Of a DNA stretch of 64,000 nt, positions 23,395-31,516 are shown piece after piece. The DNA is taken from the NCBI GenBank assembly GCA_006218045.1, contig VBWB01000010.1, forward strand, positions 1-64,000, read 5' to 3'. The first letter of the stretch is position 1. Each line of letters opens with the position of its first letter. This DNA comes from Stygiobacter sp. (lineage in GTDB: Bacteria; Pseudomonadota; Alphaproteobacteria; Rhodospirillales; Magnetospirillaceae). Position numbers and translations under genes: made by a program. The notes beneath the pieces were generated by a model that was not told where the DNA came from, did no database searches, and saw only the letters and a program-made list of their open reading frames with translations.

Positions 23395-24222
23395 ATGGGC
23401 GCCTTCATCCGTTCCGCCCGGCTGGACATCACCGAATCCCTGCGCGCCCGCTGGTTCGGCTTCTATTCCATGGTGTTCGGCGGCATCATCGTTTTGCTGT
23501 TCGTCTTCGGCCTGACCGAATCGCGCATCCTCGGCTTTACCGGACTGTCGCGGCTGCTGGTCACCTATATCCAACTGTGCGTCGCCATTCTACCCATCTT
23601 CGTCCTCATCACCACCGTGCGCTCGGTCGCCGGCGACCGCGAGGCCGGGGTGTTCGAGTACATGCTGTCGCTGCCGGTGGGGCTGGCGGCGTGGTATTGG
23701 GGCAAGATGGTCGGGCGTTTCGTCGTCGTGTTCCTGCCGGTATTCCTGGCCATGGCGGCGGCGGCGGCGTGGTCGGAATACAGTGAAATCGGCGTGCCCT
23801 GGGGCCTGTTCACCGTCTATACCGGCTTGCTGGTGTCGCTGGCCTGGTCGTTCCTGGGCTTCGGCATGCTGATTTCCGCCGCCGCCCGCTCGTCCGACGT
23901 GGCCCAGACCGGGGCCTTTCTGCTGTGGCTGGTGCTGCTGCTGTTTCTGGACCTGATCCTGTTGGGGGTGATGGTGCGCGAGCATCTGCCGTTGGAGGCG
24001 GTGGTGGTCATCGCTTTGGCCAATCCGCTGCAATCCTTCCGCACCGCCGCCATCTTGCTGTTCGATCCGCAGATGGTGGTGCTGGGGCCGGCGGCCTATG
24101 TGATCCTGGATGATCTGGGCCAGCGGGGCTATCTGGCCTTCGCCCTGATCTGGCCGCTGCTGCTGGGAACCGGGGCGGCCTCTTGGGGCTATCGCCTGTT
24201 CCGCCGCGGTGATCTGCCGTGA
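23395..24222 (+). CDS. nosY: NosY, ABC transporter permease
   Basis: The 275-residue ABC-2-type permease has six predicted TM helices and the loop VRSVAGDREAGVFEYMLSLP typical of NosY (EAG coupling motif). It is the membrane partner of NosF. The start lies 1 nt after nosL, and the stop overlaps the GTG of the next gene (GTGA), tying the quinone genes to the nos operon. Confidence 0.94.
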   Translation: MGAFIRSARLDITESLRARWFGFYSMVFGGIIVLLFVFGLTESRILGFTGLSRLLVTYIQLCVAILPIFVLITTVRSVAGDREAGVFEYMLSLPVGLAAWYWGKMVGRFVVVFLPVFLAMAAAAAWSEYSEIGVPWGLFTVYTGLLVSLAWSFLGFGMLISAAARSSDVAQTGAFLLWLVLLLFLDLILLGVMVREHLPLEAVVVIALANPLQSFRTAAILLFDPQMVVLGPAAYVILDDLGQRGYLAFALIWPLLLGTGAASWGYRLFRRGDLP

Positions 24223-24941
24223 CCGACCCGCTATCGGGTAGTTTCGGCCGCGAAAGCGTCAGCGCCGCCGAACGGGAACGCCGCATTCGCTCGCTGTTCC
24301 AGGCGGTGGCCGGGCGCTACGACCTGATGAACGATATCATGTCCATGGGCATCCACCGCCTGTGGAAACGGGCCATGGCCAATGCCGTCGCCGCCCGGCC
24401 CGGCCAGACCATCATCGATCTGGCCGGCGGCACCGGCGATATCGCCCGCCTGTTGGCGCCATCGGGGGCACGGGTGGTGGTGTGCGACCCCAGCACCGCC
24501 ATGATGGCGGTGGGCATGGGGCGTTGTCCCAAATCGGTGGAGTTCGTCGAAGGCCGGGCCGAGGCCATGCCCTTCAACGATGCCAGCGCCGACACCCTGA
24601 CCATCGCCTTCGGTCTCAGGAATGCCACCAGCCTGCATGCCGCCCTGGGCGAAATCCACCGGGTGCTGAAACCGGGCGGGCGCTTTTGGTGCCTGGAATT
24701 CTCGCGCCCCCATGTCTTGATCCGCCCCGGCTACCATGCGTGGTCGCGCTTGGTCATTCCGCGCCTGGGGGCATGGGTGGCGGGCGAGCCGGCGGCCTAT
24801 GATTATCTGGTCGAATCCATCCGCCGCTTCCCCACCCAGGACGAATTAGCTGCCGCCATGTGCGATGCTGGGTTTACCAAGGTGGGGTGGCGCAACTACT
24901 CTGGCGGCATCGCCTGCTTGCACCAAGGGACCAAGGCATGA
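24219..24941 (+). CDS. UbiE/MenG-type quinone C-methyltransferase
   Basis: The 240-residue class I SAM methyltransferase shows motif I IDLAGGTGDIARLL, post-I VVVCDPS, and the UbiE signatures FGLRNAT and RVLKPGGRFWCLEFSRP. It would methylate demethylmenaquinone and/or the ubiquinone precursor. GTG 24219 overlaps the nosY stop and the 3' end overlaps menA. Linkage to nos and menA argues for the menaquinone role (inference). A separate housekeeping ubiE probably exists elsewhere. Confidence 0.87.
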   Translation: MTDPLSGSFGRESVSAAERERRIRSLFQAVAGRYDLMNDIMSMGIHRLWKRAMANAVAARPGQTIIDLAGGTGDIARLLAPSGARVVVCDPSTAMMAVGMGRCPKSVEFVEGRAEAMPFNDASADTLTIAFGLRNATSLHAALGEIHRVLKPGGRFWCLEFSRPHVLIRPGYHAWSRLVIPRLGAWVAGEPAAYDYLVESIRRFPTQDELAAAMCDAGFTKVGWRNYSGGIACLHQGTKA

Positions 24942-25888
24942 AAGCCGAATCCGGCCCAGCCAAAGGCACATTGCCGCATCCGGAACCAGCCCAGCCCGCC
25001 AGCCGCGCCGACCAGCCGCCCACCGGCTGGCGCCTGTGGCTGGTCGCCATGCGTCCGCGCACCCTGACCATCGCCGTCGCTCCGGTGCTGGCCGGGGCCG
25101 GTTGGGCCTGGGCGGAATTCCACGCGCTGCGCCCGCTGCCCTTGCTGCTGGCGCTGCTGGCCGCCGTGCTGATCCAGGCCGGCACCAATTTGTGGAACGA
25201 TCTGGGCGATTATCTGCGTGGCGGCGACCAGCCCATGCGCCAAGGCCCGCCGCGGGTCACCGCCCTGGGCTGGGCCAGCCCGGAGCGGGTGCGGTGGGCT
25301 GCCCGGGCCTGTTTCGCCCTGGCCGCCTTGGCCGGGCTTTATCTGGGGTGGCTGGGGGGCTGGCCGATCATCGCCCTGGGGGCGGCATCGCTGCTGGCCG
25401 GCTGGGCCTATTCCGGCGGGCCACGCCCCATCGCCTATACCGCCTTGGGCGAAATCTTCGTCGTCGCCTTTTTCGGTCTGGGTGCGGTGGCCGGCACGGT
25501 ATGGCTGATGGCCGATGCCCTGTCGGCGCGCACGCTTTTGGTGGGGGCGGCCATCGGCCTGCCCGCCGCCGGCGTGTTGATGGCCAATAATTACCGCGAC
25601 ATGGAACACGACCGGCTGGTCGGGCGCCGCACCCTGGCCATCCGCCTGGGGCTTGACGGCAGCAAGCTGGCCTATGCCGGTTTCGTGCTGCTGCCGTTTC
25701 CGTTGCTGCTGGCCCCTATCATGCCCGTGGGGGCTTGGCTCACCTTGCTGGCGGCACCGTGGGCGGTGCGGCTGCTGTTGGCTTTCGCCGCCACGCCGCG
25801 CGGGCCGGCCTTCAACGCCTTGCTGGCGGGGACGGCGCGTTATCAACTGGTCTTGGCCGCCTTGCTGGCGGCGGGAGTTGTCTGGTGA
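24938..25888 (+). CDS. menA: MenA-like 1,4-dihydroxy-2-naphthoate prenyltransferase
   Basis: The 316-residue membrane protein of the UbiA superfamily has both aspartate-rich motifs, NLWNDLGDYLRGGD and NNYRDMEHDRLVGRRT, and about eight TM helices. The motif forms match MenA more than UbiA. A MqnP-like role in the futalosine menaquinone route is an alternative. A proline-rich N-terminus of about 35 residues precedes the first TM. It overlaps both neighbours by 4 nt. Confidence 0.87.
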   Translation: MKAESGPAKGTLPHPEPAQPASRADQPPTGWRLWLVAMRPRTLTIAVAPVLAGAGWAWAEFHALRPLPLLLALLAAVLIQAGTNLWNDLGDYLRGGDQPMRQGPPRVTALGWASPERVRWAARACFALAALAGLYLGWLGGWPIIALGAASLLAGWAYSGGPRPIAYTALGEIFVVAFFGLGAVAGTVWLMADALSARTLLVGAAIGLPAAGVLMANNYRDMEHDRLVGRRTLAIRLGLDGSKLAYAGFVLLPFPLLLAPIMPVGAWLTLLAAPWAVRLLLAFAATPRGPAFNALLAGTARYQLVLAALLAAGVVW

Positions 25889-26772
25889 TTACCGATATCC
25901 TGTTGCCGGTGGCGCTGGCCGTCATCATGTTCGCCATGGGCCTGAGTCTGCGGATGGCCGATTTCGCCCTGGTGTTTACCCGGCCCAAGGCCATGGCCCT
26001 GGGTCTGTTGGCGCAAATGGTGCTGTTGCCGCTGGTCGCCTGGATCGTGGTGTTGGTGGTGCCCATGCCCAAGGATTTCGCCGTCGGCCTGCTGATCCTG
26101 GCCGCCTGCCCCGGTGGCATCACCTCGAACCTGTTGACCCATCTGGCCGGCGGCGCCACCGCCCTGGCGGTGTCGCTGACCGCCATCACCAGCGTCTTCG
26201 GCGCCCTCAGCGTGCCCTTCATCGTCAATCTGGCGCTGGTGCATGTGGGCGGGCAGGGGGCGGCGGTGGATTTGCCGGTGGCGCGCATGACCTTGGGGGT
26301 GTTCGTGGTCGCCACCTTGCCGCTGATCCTGGCCATGAGCCTCAATCATCGCTGGCCGGAAGAATCGGCGCGGGTGGAAAAGTCGGCGCGCCACGTCGCC
26401 ACCATTTTGTTCGCCTTCATCGTTGTCGGCGCTTTCGCCAGTCAGTGGCGGACCATGATGACCCACGCCGGCGACGTGTTGCCGCCGGCTTTGGCCATCA
26501 ATGTGGCGGCGATGGCGTCGGCTTGGCTGGTCGGGCGGCTGGGCCGGCTGGAGCGGCGGGAAAAACTGGCGGTGGTGCTGGAAACCGGATTGCAGAATGG
26601 CGCCCTGGGCATCTTCGTTGCCGCCACCTTGCTGGGCTCACCGGCCATGATGGTTCCCAGCATCGTCTATGCCCTGGTGATGAACGTCACCGCGTTGGGG
26701 GTGATCGTCTGGGCCAGGGTATTATCGGGCAAAGAAAAAGGCGGGGTTTCCCCCGCCTTCTCCGGAAAGTAA
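25885..26772 (+). CDS. BASS-family (bile acid:sodium symporter type) transporter
   Basis: The 295-residue inner-membrane protein has about nine TM helices and BASS-family features (LILAACPGGITSN, VLETGLQNGALG). GTG 25885 overlaps the menA stop; GGGAG lies upstream. Members move organic anions with sodium. The substrate is unknown here, and a link to quinone precursors is only suggested by operon position. The last codons contain the terminator hairpin used by the opposing ompA-like gene. Confidence 0.82.
   Translation: MITDILLPVALAVIMFAMGLSLRMADFALVFTRPKAMALGLLAQMVLLPLVAWIVVLVVPMPKDFAVGLLILAACPGGITSNLLTHLAGGATALAVSLTAITSVFGALSVPFIVNLALVHVGGQGAAVDLPVARMTLGVFVVATLPLILAMSLNHRWPEESARVEKSARHVATILFAFIVVGAFASQWRTMMTHAGDVLPPALAINVAAMASAWLVGRLGRLERREKLAVVLETGLQNGALGIFVAATLLGSPAMMVPSIVYALVMNVTALGVIVWARVLSGKEKGGVSPAFSGK
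26731..26759 (-). terminator. Terminator of the OmpA-lipoprotein operon, inside the BASS coding end
   Basis: On the minus strand GGCGGGG, loop, CCCCGCC is followed by TTTTTCTTTG, a strong intrinsic terminator. It lies wholly within the last codons of the convergent BASS gene. Confidence 0.8.
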
Positions 26773-26784
26773 AGCCGGCAAGGC

Positions 26785-27630
26785 TTACTTTTCAAACATG
26801 ATTTCAACGCGACGGTTCTTGGCTTCGGCGACGTTGTCCTTGGTCGGCATGGCCAGCTTGGCTTCGCCATGGGACTTCATGTCCAAAGCCTTGGTGGCGA
26901 CGCCCATCTTGGCCAGTTCCTTGGCCACGGTTTCGGTGCGCTTGATCGACAGGGCCTCATTGGCCTTGGCGTTGCCGACGGTGTCGGTGTGACCGGCCAC
27001 ATAGACGGTGGCGGGCTTCAGCGTGGCTTCGTCCTTGACCACGTCAACCAAGGTCTTCTTGGCGGCGGCGGTCAGGGCCGCCTTGCCCAGGTCGAAATAG
27101 ACCACGAACTGCTTGATGATCTTGGGCGAGGCCGGGGCGGCGGCCATGACCGGCTTGGGCACGCACAGCGGGATGGCCTTGTCGTAGCCGTTCTTGGCTT
27201 CGGCGATGTGATCGGCCTGGAAGCCTTCTTCCAGCTGTTCCAGCCAATGATCATGCCAGGTCTGGGCCAGGGCGCAGGCATCGGCGGCGTCCTTGGTGGC
27301 GCCGGGGACGGCCAGGGCGGCGACCAGCTTGTCGTGCGAGGCCTTCACGTCGGCACGACCGGCCAGACCGCGGTCGGTCGGGTGCTGCGGCGCCGGAGCG
27401 ATGCCGCTGGCAGCCTGACGGGCTTTTTGGGTGAAGAAATCGACGTCGTACCAGTCGGATTCGCCCTTTTCAAAGCGGGCGCGTTCCAGGTAACGGGTCT
27501 GCAACGCCTTGGTGAAGGCATCACCCGGATTGGACATGGCGGCGACGCCGTCGATGTCCCAGTTGGAGGCACAGGCGCCCAGGCTCAGCAGGGCGGCGCC
27601 GGCGATGGCGCGGGTCATAAACTTCTTCAT
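26785..27630 (-). CDS. OmpA-family peptidoglycan-associated lipoprotein
   Basis: The 281-residue protein has a lipoprotein signal (LSLGAC, cysteine at residue 20), an unrecognised N-terminal domain of about 150 residues, and a C-terminal OmpA domain with peptidoglycan-binding motifs (YVAGHTDTVG, NEALSIKRTETV, NRRVEIMFEK). It should tether the outer membrane to the cell wall. It is the last gene of a minus-strand set with the AsmA and DUF4197 genes. Confidence 0.88.
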   Translation of the reverse strand: MKKFMTRAIAGAALLSLGACASNWDIDGVAAMSNPGDAFTKALQTRYLERARFEKGESDWYDVDFFTQKARQAASGIAPAPQHPTDRGLAGRADVKASHDKLVAALAVPGATKDAADACALAQTWHDHWLEQLEEGFQADHIAEAKNGYDKAIPLCVPKPVMAAAPASPKIIKQFVVYFDLGKAALTAAAKKTLVDVVKDEATLKPATVYVAGHTDTVGNAKANEALSIKRTETVAKELAKMGVATKALDMKSHGEAKLAMPTKDNVAEAKNRRVEIMFEK

Positions 27631-27661
27631 GGGTATTCTCTCCGAGAGTGGTTATGAAAAA

Positions 27662-29683
27662 TCAACGACCGAACAGGCCGCCCGGATTGATGGGCAGCGG
27701 ACCAGATTTCTTATCGCCCGAGGACGACCCGTCAGCCCCGCCCAGCAAGCCGCCGATACCGCCGGCCTTGCCGCCGAGGGCGTCGCCGATGGCCTTGGTG
27801 GCCTGACCTTTCAGCATGGCTTCCAGATCAGGGCGATAAGACAGGTTGTCCCACGGGCCTTCGATGATGACCGGCACCTGAATGCCGCCCACATCGGACT
27901 TGCCGCCCTGGCCTTCCAGCGAGGCGACGGCCTTGGGCTCGACCCGGTAATGGACGGTGCGCGGCGGCAATTCCACCGTGCCCTTGCCCTCGACCCGCAG
28001 CAGCGGCGACTTCAACGCCAGATCCTGGTTGTTGACGATGCCGTTGGTGATGGTGAAGGTGCCGCCCAATTCGGCGAAATCGGTCTTTTGCGCCGTACCG
28101 CCGCCGCCGGTGAAGGCGGTGGTGACGTTGCGGACCATTTCCGCCAGATTGATGCCCTTGATGGCGCCGTTAAGGAACGCCACCGCGCCCTTGCCGTTCA
28201 GGCTGGACACCAATTGCCGCTCGGTGCGACCGCGACCGGTGACCTGGATGTCGAAATTGCCGGTGCCTTCCAGACGGCTGAAATCGGCGGCATCGGTCAG
28301 GAACGGTTCCGCCTGCAAGCCCTTGAGCGCGAAAGACGCATCCAGGCCGAGTCCCGGCTGGCTGCCGTCCAGGCCGAAACGGGCCTTGCCGGCGCCCTGG
28401 TACAGGGCCAGTTCGGTGAGGTCGGCGGTGAGCCGGCCATTGCTGAGCATGACCTTGAGGGCGCTTTTGCCGATTTTGATCTTGTTGACCAGGATCGAGC
28501 CGACGGAAAGGGCGAAGTCCACATCCGCCGCCTTCAGGCCGGCGGCGTCGATGGGGGCGTCGCTCCAATCGGATGTGCCTTTGGCGCCGCCACCCGAGGC
28601 CGGGGCGGAGGTCGCACCGCCGCCCGAGGCCGGTTTGTCGGCGGGCAGATAGGGGTTGAGATCCAGGGCTTCCACGTCCAGCTTGCCCTTCAGCGCCGGG
28701 CGGGCACCGCCGGTATCGACGTTGAAATCGCCGCTGGCCTTGATGGAATCGATGGCGATCTTGGCCTGGGTCAGCGACAGCTTGCTGCCGGCGGCAGCCA
28801 GTTGGCCGCTCAGCGCGAACGGCCCCAGGCCGTTGCCGTCCATAGCCAAAGGTTTGCCGGTGGCCCAGTGCGCCAGAGCGCGGATGGACGGCACCGACAG
28901 GTCGATAGCGCCCTTGGCCCCGGCGACAGCGCCGCCATTGGCCTCACCCTTGAAGCTCAGCTTCACCGGTTCGGAATTGACGGTGAGGTCGGCGGCGCTG
29001 GACTTGCCGTCGATCAGGGCGCGCGGCTTGGTCACGTTCAGGCCCAGTTCGACGGCTTTGGCCCGCCAGTTGAGCGCGCCCTTGACCGCCAACGGATCAT
29101 CCAGGCTTTTCAGCGACACGGTCAGATTGATGCCGTCCACTTCTTCCTTGGTGCCGGCGGGTCCATCGATATAGGTGAGCTTGCCGTTGCTGATGCGCAC
29201 GTCGCCCAGCACCAGATCGCCCAGGCCGGCGGCACCACTGCCCGCGGCTTTATCGGCGGACTTGGTCTTGTCGGCGGCGGCGGGCGCGGCGGCGGGGGTG
29301 TCGAACACCCAATTGGCCTTGCCCTTGCGGTCCATCTCCAAGGTGATCACCGGATCGACCAGGACGAAGGAATCCACCTCGATCCGGCCCGACAGGATGG
29401 GCAACAGCTTCAGCTTGACGTCGAGGGCACCCAGGCGCACCAGATCCTTGGTGGAAAAACCGGCGGGATTGGCCAAGGCGATGTTGGCCACCTCGACGCC
29501 CAGGCTGGGGAAGGCGGAAACCGACACCTTGCCTTGGATGGTCAGGTCGCGCCCGGTGGCGGCCTTGACCTGGGCCACCACTTCTTCCTTGATCCTGTCG
29601 GCGGGAACCAGCATGGGCAGCGCCACCAGCGCACCGATCACCAGCACCACGATCACGCCGATTATGGCGAGGACTTTCTTCAT
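27662..29683 (-). CDS. AsmA family protein
   Basis: The 673-residue protein has one N-terminal TM helix (VLAIIGVIVVLVIGALVAL) followed by the AsmA start (VPADRIKEEVVAQVKAATGR) and a long beta-rich periplasmic region. A low-complexity G/A/S/P linker lies near residues 340-360. AsmA-like proteins bridge the periplasm and are implicated in lipid transport to the outer membrane. A long antisense open frame is a GC artefact. Confidence 0.9.
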   Translation of the reverse strand: MKKVLAIIGVIVVLVIGALVALPMLVPADRIKEEVVAQVKAATGRDLTIQGKVSVSAFPSLGVEVANIALANPAGFSTKDLVRLGALDVKLKLLPILSGRIEVDSFVLVDPVITLEMDRKGKANWVFDTPAAAPAAADKTKSADKAAGSGAAGLGDLVLGDVRISNGKLTYIDGPAGTKEEVDGINLTVSLKSLDDPLAVKGALNWRAKAVELGLNVTKPRALIDGKSSAADLTVNSEPVKLSFKGEANGGAVAGAKGAIDLSVPSIRALAHWATGKPLAMDGNGLGPFALSGQLAAAGSKLSLTQAKIAIDSIKASGDFNVDTGGARPALKGKLDVEALDLNPYLPADKPASGGGATSAPASGGGAKGTSDWSDAPIDAAGLKAADVDFALSVGSILVNKIKIGKSALKVMLSNGRLTADLTELALYQGAGKARFGLDGSQPGLGLDASFALKGLQAEPFLTDAADFSRLEGTGNFDIQVTGRGRTERQLVSSLNGKGAVAFLNGAIKGINLAEMVRNVTTAFTGGGGTAQKTDFAELGGTFTITNGIVNNQDLALKSPLLRVEGKGTVELPPRTVHYRVEPKAVASLEGQGGKSDVGGIQVPVIIEGPWDNLSYRPDLEAMLKGQATKAIGDALGGKAGGIGGLLGGADGSSSGDKKSGPLPINPGGLFGR

Positions 29684-29700
29684 TTTCGCCCCAAATTCAG

Positions 29701-30456
29701 TCAGTTGGAGAAAACCTTGCGCAGAATGTCGCTGCTTCGTTTGGCGGGATCCTGGCGGATGGCGGCTTCTTCCTTGCCGAGATACGAAAAAATACCGGAC
29801 AGCGCCGCGTCCAGAACGTGATCGGTCAGCATGGCCTTGCCATCCAGGCCTGGTGCCATCCCCTTGGCGGCGCTGGTCATGGCATCCAGGCTTTTGACCG
29901 CTCCGGCCTCGGCGACGTTGCGATCAACCACCGGACGCATGGCGGTTTTCAGGTCGGGGCTCATGCTTCGTTTGAAATATTGGGTGGCGGCATCCTGCGG
30001 CCCGTTCAAGATGGCCCGTGCGTCATCCAGGGTCATTTTTTCCAGGGCCGACCAGAAGATGCGCTTGGCTTCGGGGGTGGCGGCCTCGGCGGCGCGGTTG
30101 AGGCGCAGTTCAAGGTCGTCGGCCAGACCCGACATGCCGACCATCTTCAGTCCTGATTGAACCTTTTGCAGGCTGTCGGGCAAGGGGATGTGCACGGACG
30201 GATCGGCGTTGAAACCGTCCTTGGCCCCCAACTGGCCGGTGACCTTGCCGGTGCCGGTCTTCAACGCTTCCTTCAGACCGGCGGCGATATCGGTGACCGA
30301 CAGGGACTGCCCGCGCTGACCGGAAGCCGAGGGCGTCACCGCCCCGGATTCCATCTGTTGCTTCAGCACGGACTTGCCCATATCCATCAACGAGCCTTGG
30401 GCAAGGGCCGGGCCGGAACAGACAAGAAGAGCGGTAAAGGCGAGAATACGACGCAT
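29701..30456 (-). CDS. DUF4197 secreted protein
   Basis: The 251-residue product has a signal peptide (MRRILAFTALLVCSGPALA) and conserved DUF4197 features (DIAAGLKEALKTGTGKV, HIPLPDSLQKVQSGLKMVG, ILNGPQDAATQYFKR). The function of this mostly helical periplasmic family is unknown. It is probably the first gene of the operon with the AsmA and OmpA genes, 17 nt upstream of the former. Confidence 0.88.
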   Translation of the reverse strand: MRRILAFTALLVCSGPALAQGSLMDMGKSVLKQQMESGAVTPSASGQRGQSLSVTDIAAGLKEALKTGTGKVTGQLGAKDGFNADPSVHIPLPDSLQKVQSGLKMVGMSGLADDLELRLNRAAEAATPEAKRIFWSALEKMTLDDARAILNGPQDAATQYFKRSMSPDLKTAMRPVVDRNVAEAGAVKSLDAMTSAAKGMAPGLDGKAMLTDHVLDAALSGIFSYLGKEEAAIRQDPAKRSSDILRKVFSN

Positions 30457-30564
30457 CAGCCCCCCTGACTGCGAACGCGCTAATTGATGCCATGCTACTC
30501 GGATATGATGTGCGCATCCACGTGGATTTCATGGAGTCCAACCAAAGAAGCAATCTTAGGCCAG

Positions 30565-30614
30565 TTTTGTTGACCTTTGTCGACCATTGTCGACGGCTGT
30601 TGACGGATAACGAC
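30565..30614. repeat. Helically phased 10-bp direct repeats upstream of the MaoC gene
   Basis: Five consecutive decamers, TTTTGTTGAC, CTTTGTCGAC, CATTGTCGAC, GGCTGTTGAC and GGATAACGAC, share the consensus NNTTGTCGAC. Four are close copies and the fifth is degenerate. They lie between divergent genes, ending 42 nt before the MaoC start. Ten-bp spacing places the copies on one face of the helix, as in response-regulator or oligomeric-repressor operators. Confidence 0.6.
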
Positions 30615-30656
30615 TTGCCCCTTAAATAAAGTCACCAAACCGCATGAGGGTCGGAA

Positions 30657-31103
30657 ATGAATAAGCTTTACCTTGATGATATTTCCGCAGGTGACATTTT
30701 TAAATCTGACGATTTTGAAGTTACGGCGCAATCCATCAAGGACTTTGCCGCTCTTTGGGATCCGCAAGCGTTTCATCTGGACGAGCTGGCGGCTGAGGAC
30801 AGCTTTTTCAATGGGCTGGCGGCCAGCGGTTGGCAGACCGCCTGCATTACCATGCGTCTGCTGGTAACCAGCGGTTTCACTCCGGTCAACGGTGTGATCG
30901 GGGCCGGTATCGAAGAGTTGAAATGGTTCCGCCCGGTCCGTCCCGGCGACGTCTTGCGTGCCGAAATGGAGGTGTTGGAGGTGCGTCCCATGCGCTCGAA
31001 ACCCGGCTACGGCATCTGTCGCATGCGGGTGACCACCGTGGATGCGGCGGGCGAGAAGGTGCAGGTTTTCACCTCGCCGCTGGTTGTTCAAAGTAAAGGC
31101 TGA
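30657..31103 (+). CDS. MaoC-family (hot-dog fold) dehydratase
   Basis: The 148-residue protein is of MaoC/(R)-enoyl-hydratase type. It opens with the family start (YLDDISAGDIFKSDDFEVT) and has SGWQTACITMRLLV, IGAGIEELKWFRPVRPGDVL and the length of a single hot-dog domain. It probably hydrates or dehydrates an acyl-CoA; the substrate is unknown. It is monocistronic and follows an unusual decamer array. Confidence 0.88.
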   Translation: MNKLYLDDISAGDIFKSDDFEVTAQSIKDFAALWDPQAFHLDELAAEDSFFNGLAASGWQTACITMRLLVTSGFTPVNGVIGAGIEELKWFRPVRPGDVLRAEMEVLEVRPMRSKPGYGICRMRVTTVDAAGEKVQVFTSPLVVQSKG

Positions 31104-31139
31104 AAAATCAACCCCAAGCCCGTGAGATTGGACTTGGGG
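31102..31139 (-). terminator. Terminator for a minus-strand transcript reading towards the MaoC gene
   Basis: On the minus strand CCCCAAG, a 14-nt loop and CTTGGGG are followed by TTGATTTTT. Arms are 31112-31118 and 31133-31139. It would end the lexA transcript or a small RNA from 31140-31291. Confidence 0.6.
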
Positions 31140-31291
31140 GGGCTGGACGGTAGCGAAGATATAGATCCAGTCGAAACGACGGTCGCCTAGGCCTTACAAA
31201 GGGCTCGGGACGGACCGTTGAAACGCCACCGTGTGCGGAGCACAGGTCTACGATTCCGGTCTTGTCGAAAGTTCACGTTTGGCGTGAAACT
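31140..31291. other. Structured intergenic region, possible 3' UTR or small RNA
   Basis: This stretch has no ORF but several complementary segments: CTGGA/TCCAG at 31143 and 31166, a GTCGAAACGAC hairpin, CGGTC/GACCG enclosing a loop, and a GTTCACG/CGTGAAAC pair near 31273-31290. It is bounded by the minus-strand terminator at 31102-31139. No tRNA, 4.5S, RNase P or tmRNA signature was found. Confidence 0.3.
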
Positions 31292-31495
31292 CTAACGCAC
31301 CACCACTTGGTTACTGGACCAGCGGCGGGCTAGTGGACTGGGTTGGTTCAGCCATTCCTCGAAGCGGCGGCGCGCGTCGGCCTCGGCCAGTTTGCGGTTG
31401 ATGCGGCCCACATAGGTGACGTTCATGTCGGCGGGGCCGTCGACGGTGCGGCCATCCAGGGTAAAAGCGAAGCGGTGGGTGGACGACATGGCCAT
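31292..31495 (-). CDS. Conserved-looking small hypothetical protein
   Basis: The 67-residue product (begins MAMSSTHRFAFTLDGR) has no TM segment and looks like a compact alpha/beta domain with a charged helix (RKLAEADARRRFEEWL). GGGAG lies 8 nt before the ATG. It is 21 nt downstream of lexA and probably cotranscribed, so it may be SOS-inducible. No family was recognised. Confidence 0.6.
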   Translation of the reverse strand: MAMSSTHRFAFTLDGRTVDGPADMNVTYVGRINRKLAEADARRRFEEWLNQPSPLARRWSSNQVVVR

Positions 31496-31516
31496 GGCGG
31501 GGACTCCCTGCCTTTG

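Noticed and set aside
24219..24941. Methyltransferase as a nos-specific maturation factor
   Set aside because: The motifs are those of UbiE/MenG quinone methyltransferases, and menA follows, so quinone methylation is the simpler reading.
27509..29821. 770-codon plus-strand open frame opposite the AsmA gene
   Set aside because: Shadow of the minus-strand AsmA and OmpA-like genes; no recognisable motif.
31140..31291. tmRNA, RNase P, 4.5S or tRNA gene
   Set aside because: None of the diagnostic sequences (tag-peptide codons, GAGGAAAGTCCGG-type core, GGTCAGGTCCGGAAGG, GGTTCRANNCC T-loop) is present.
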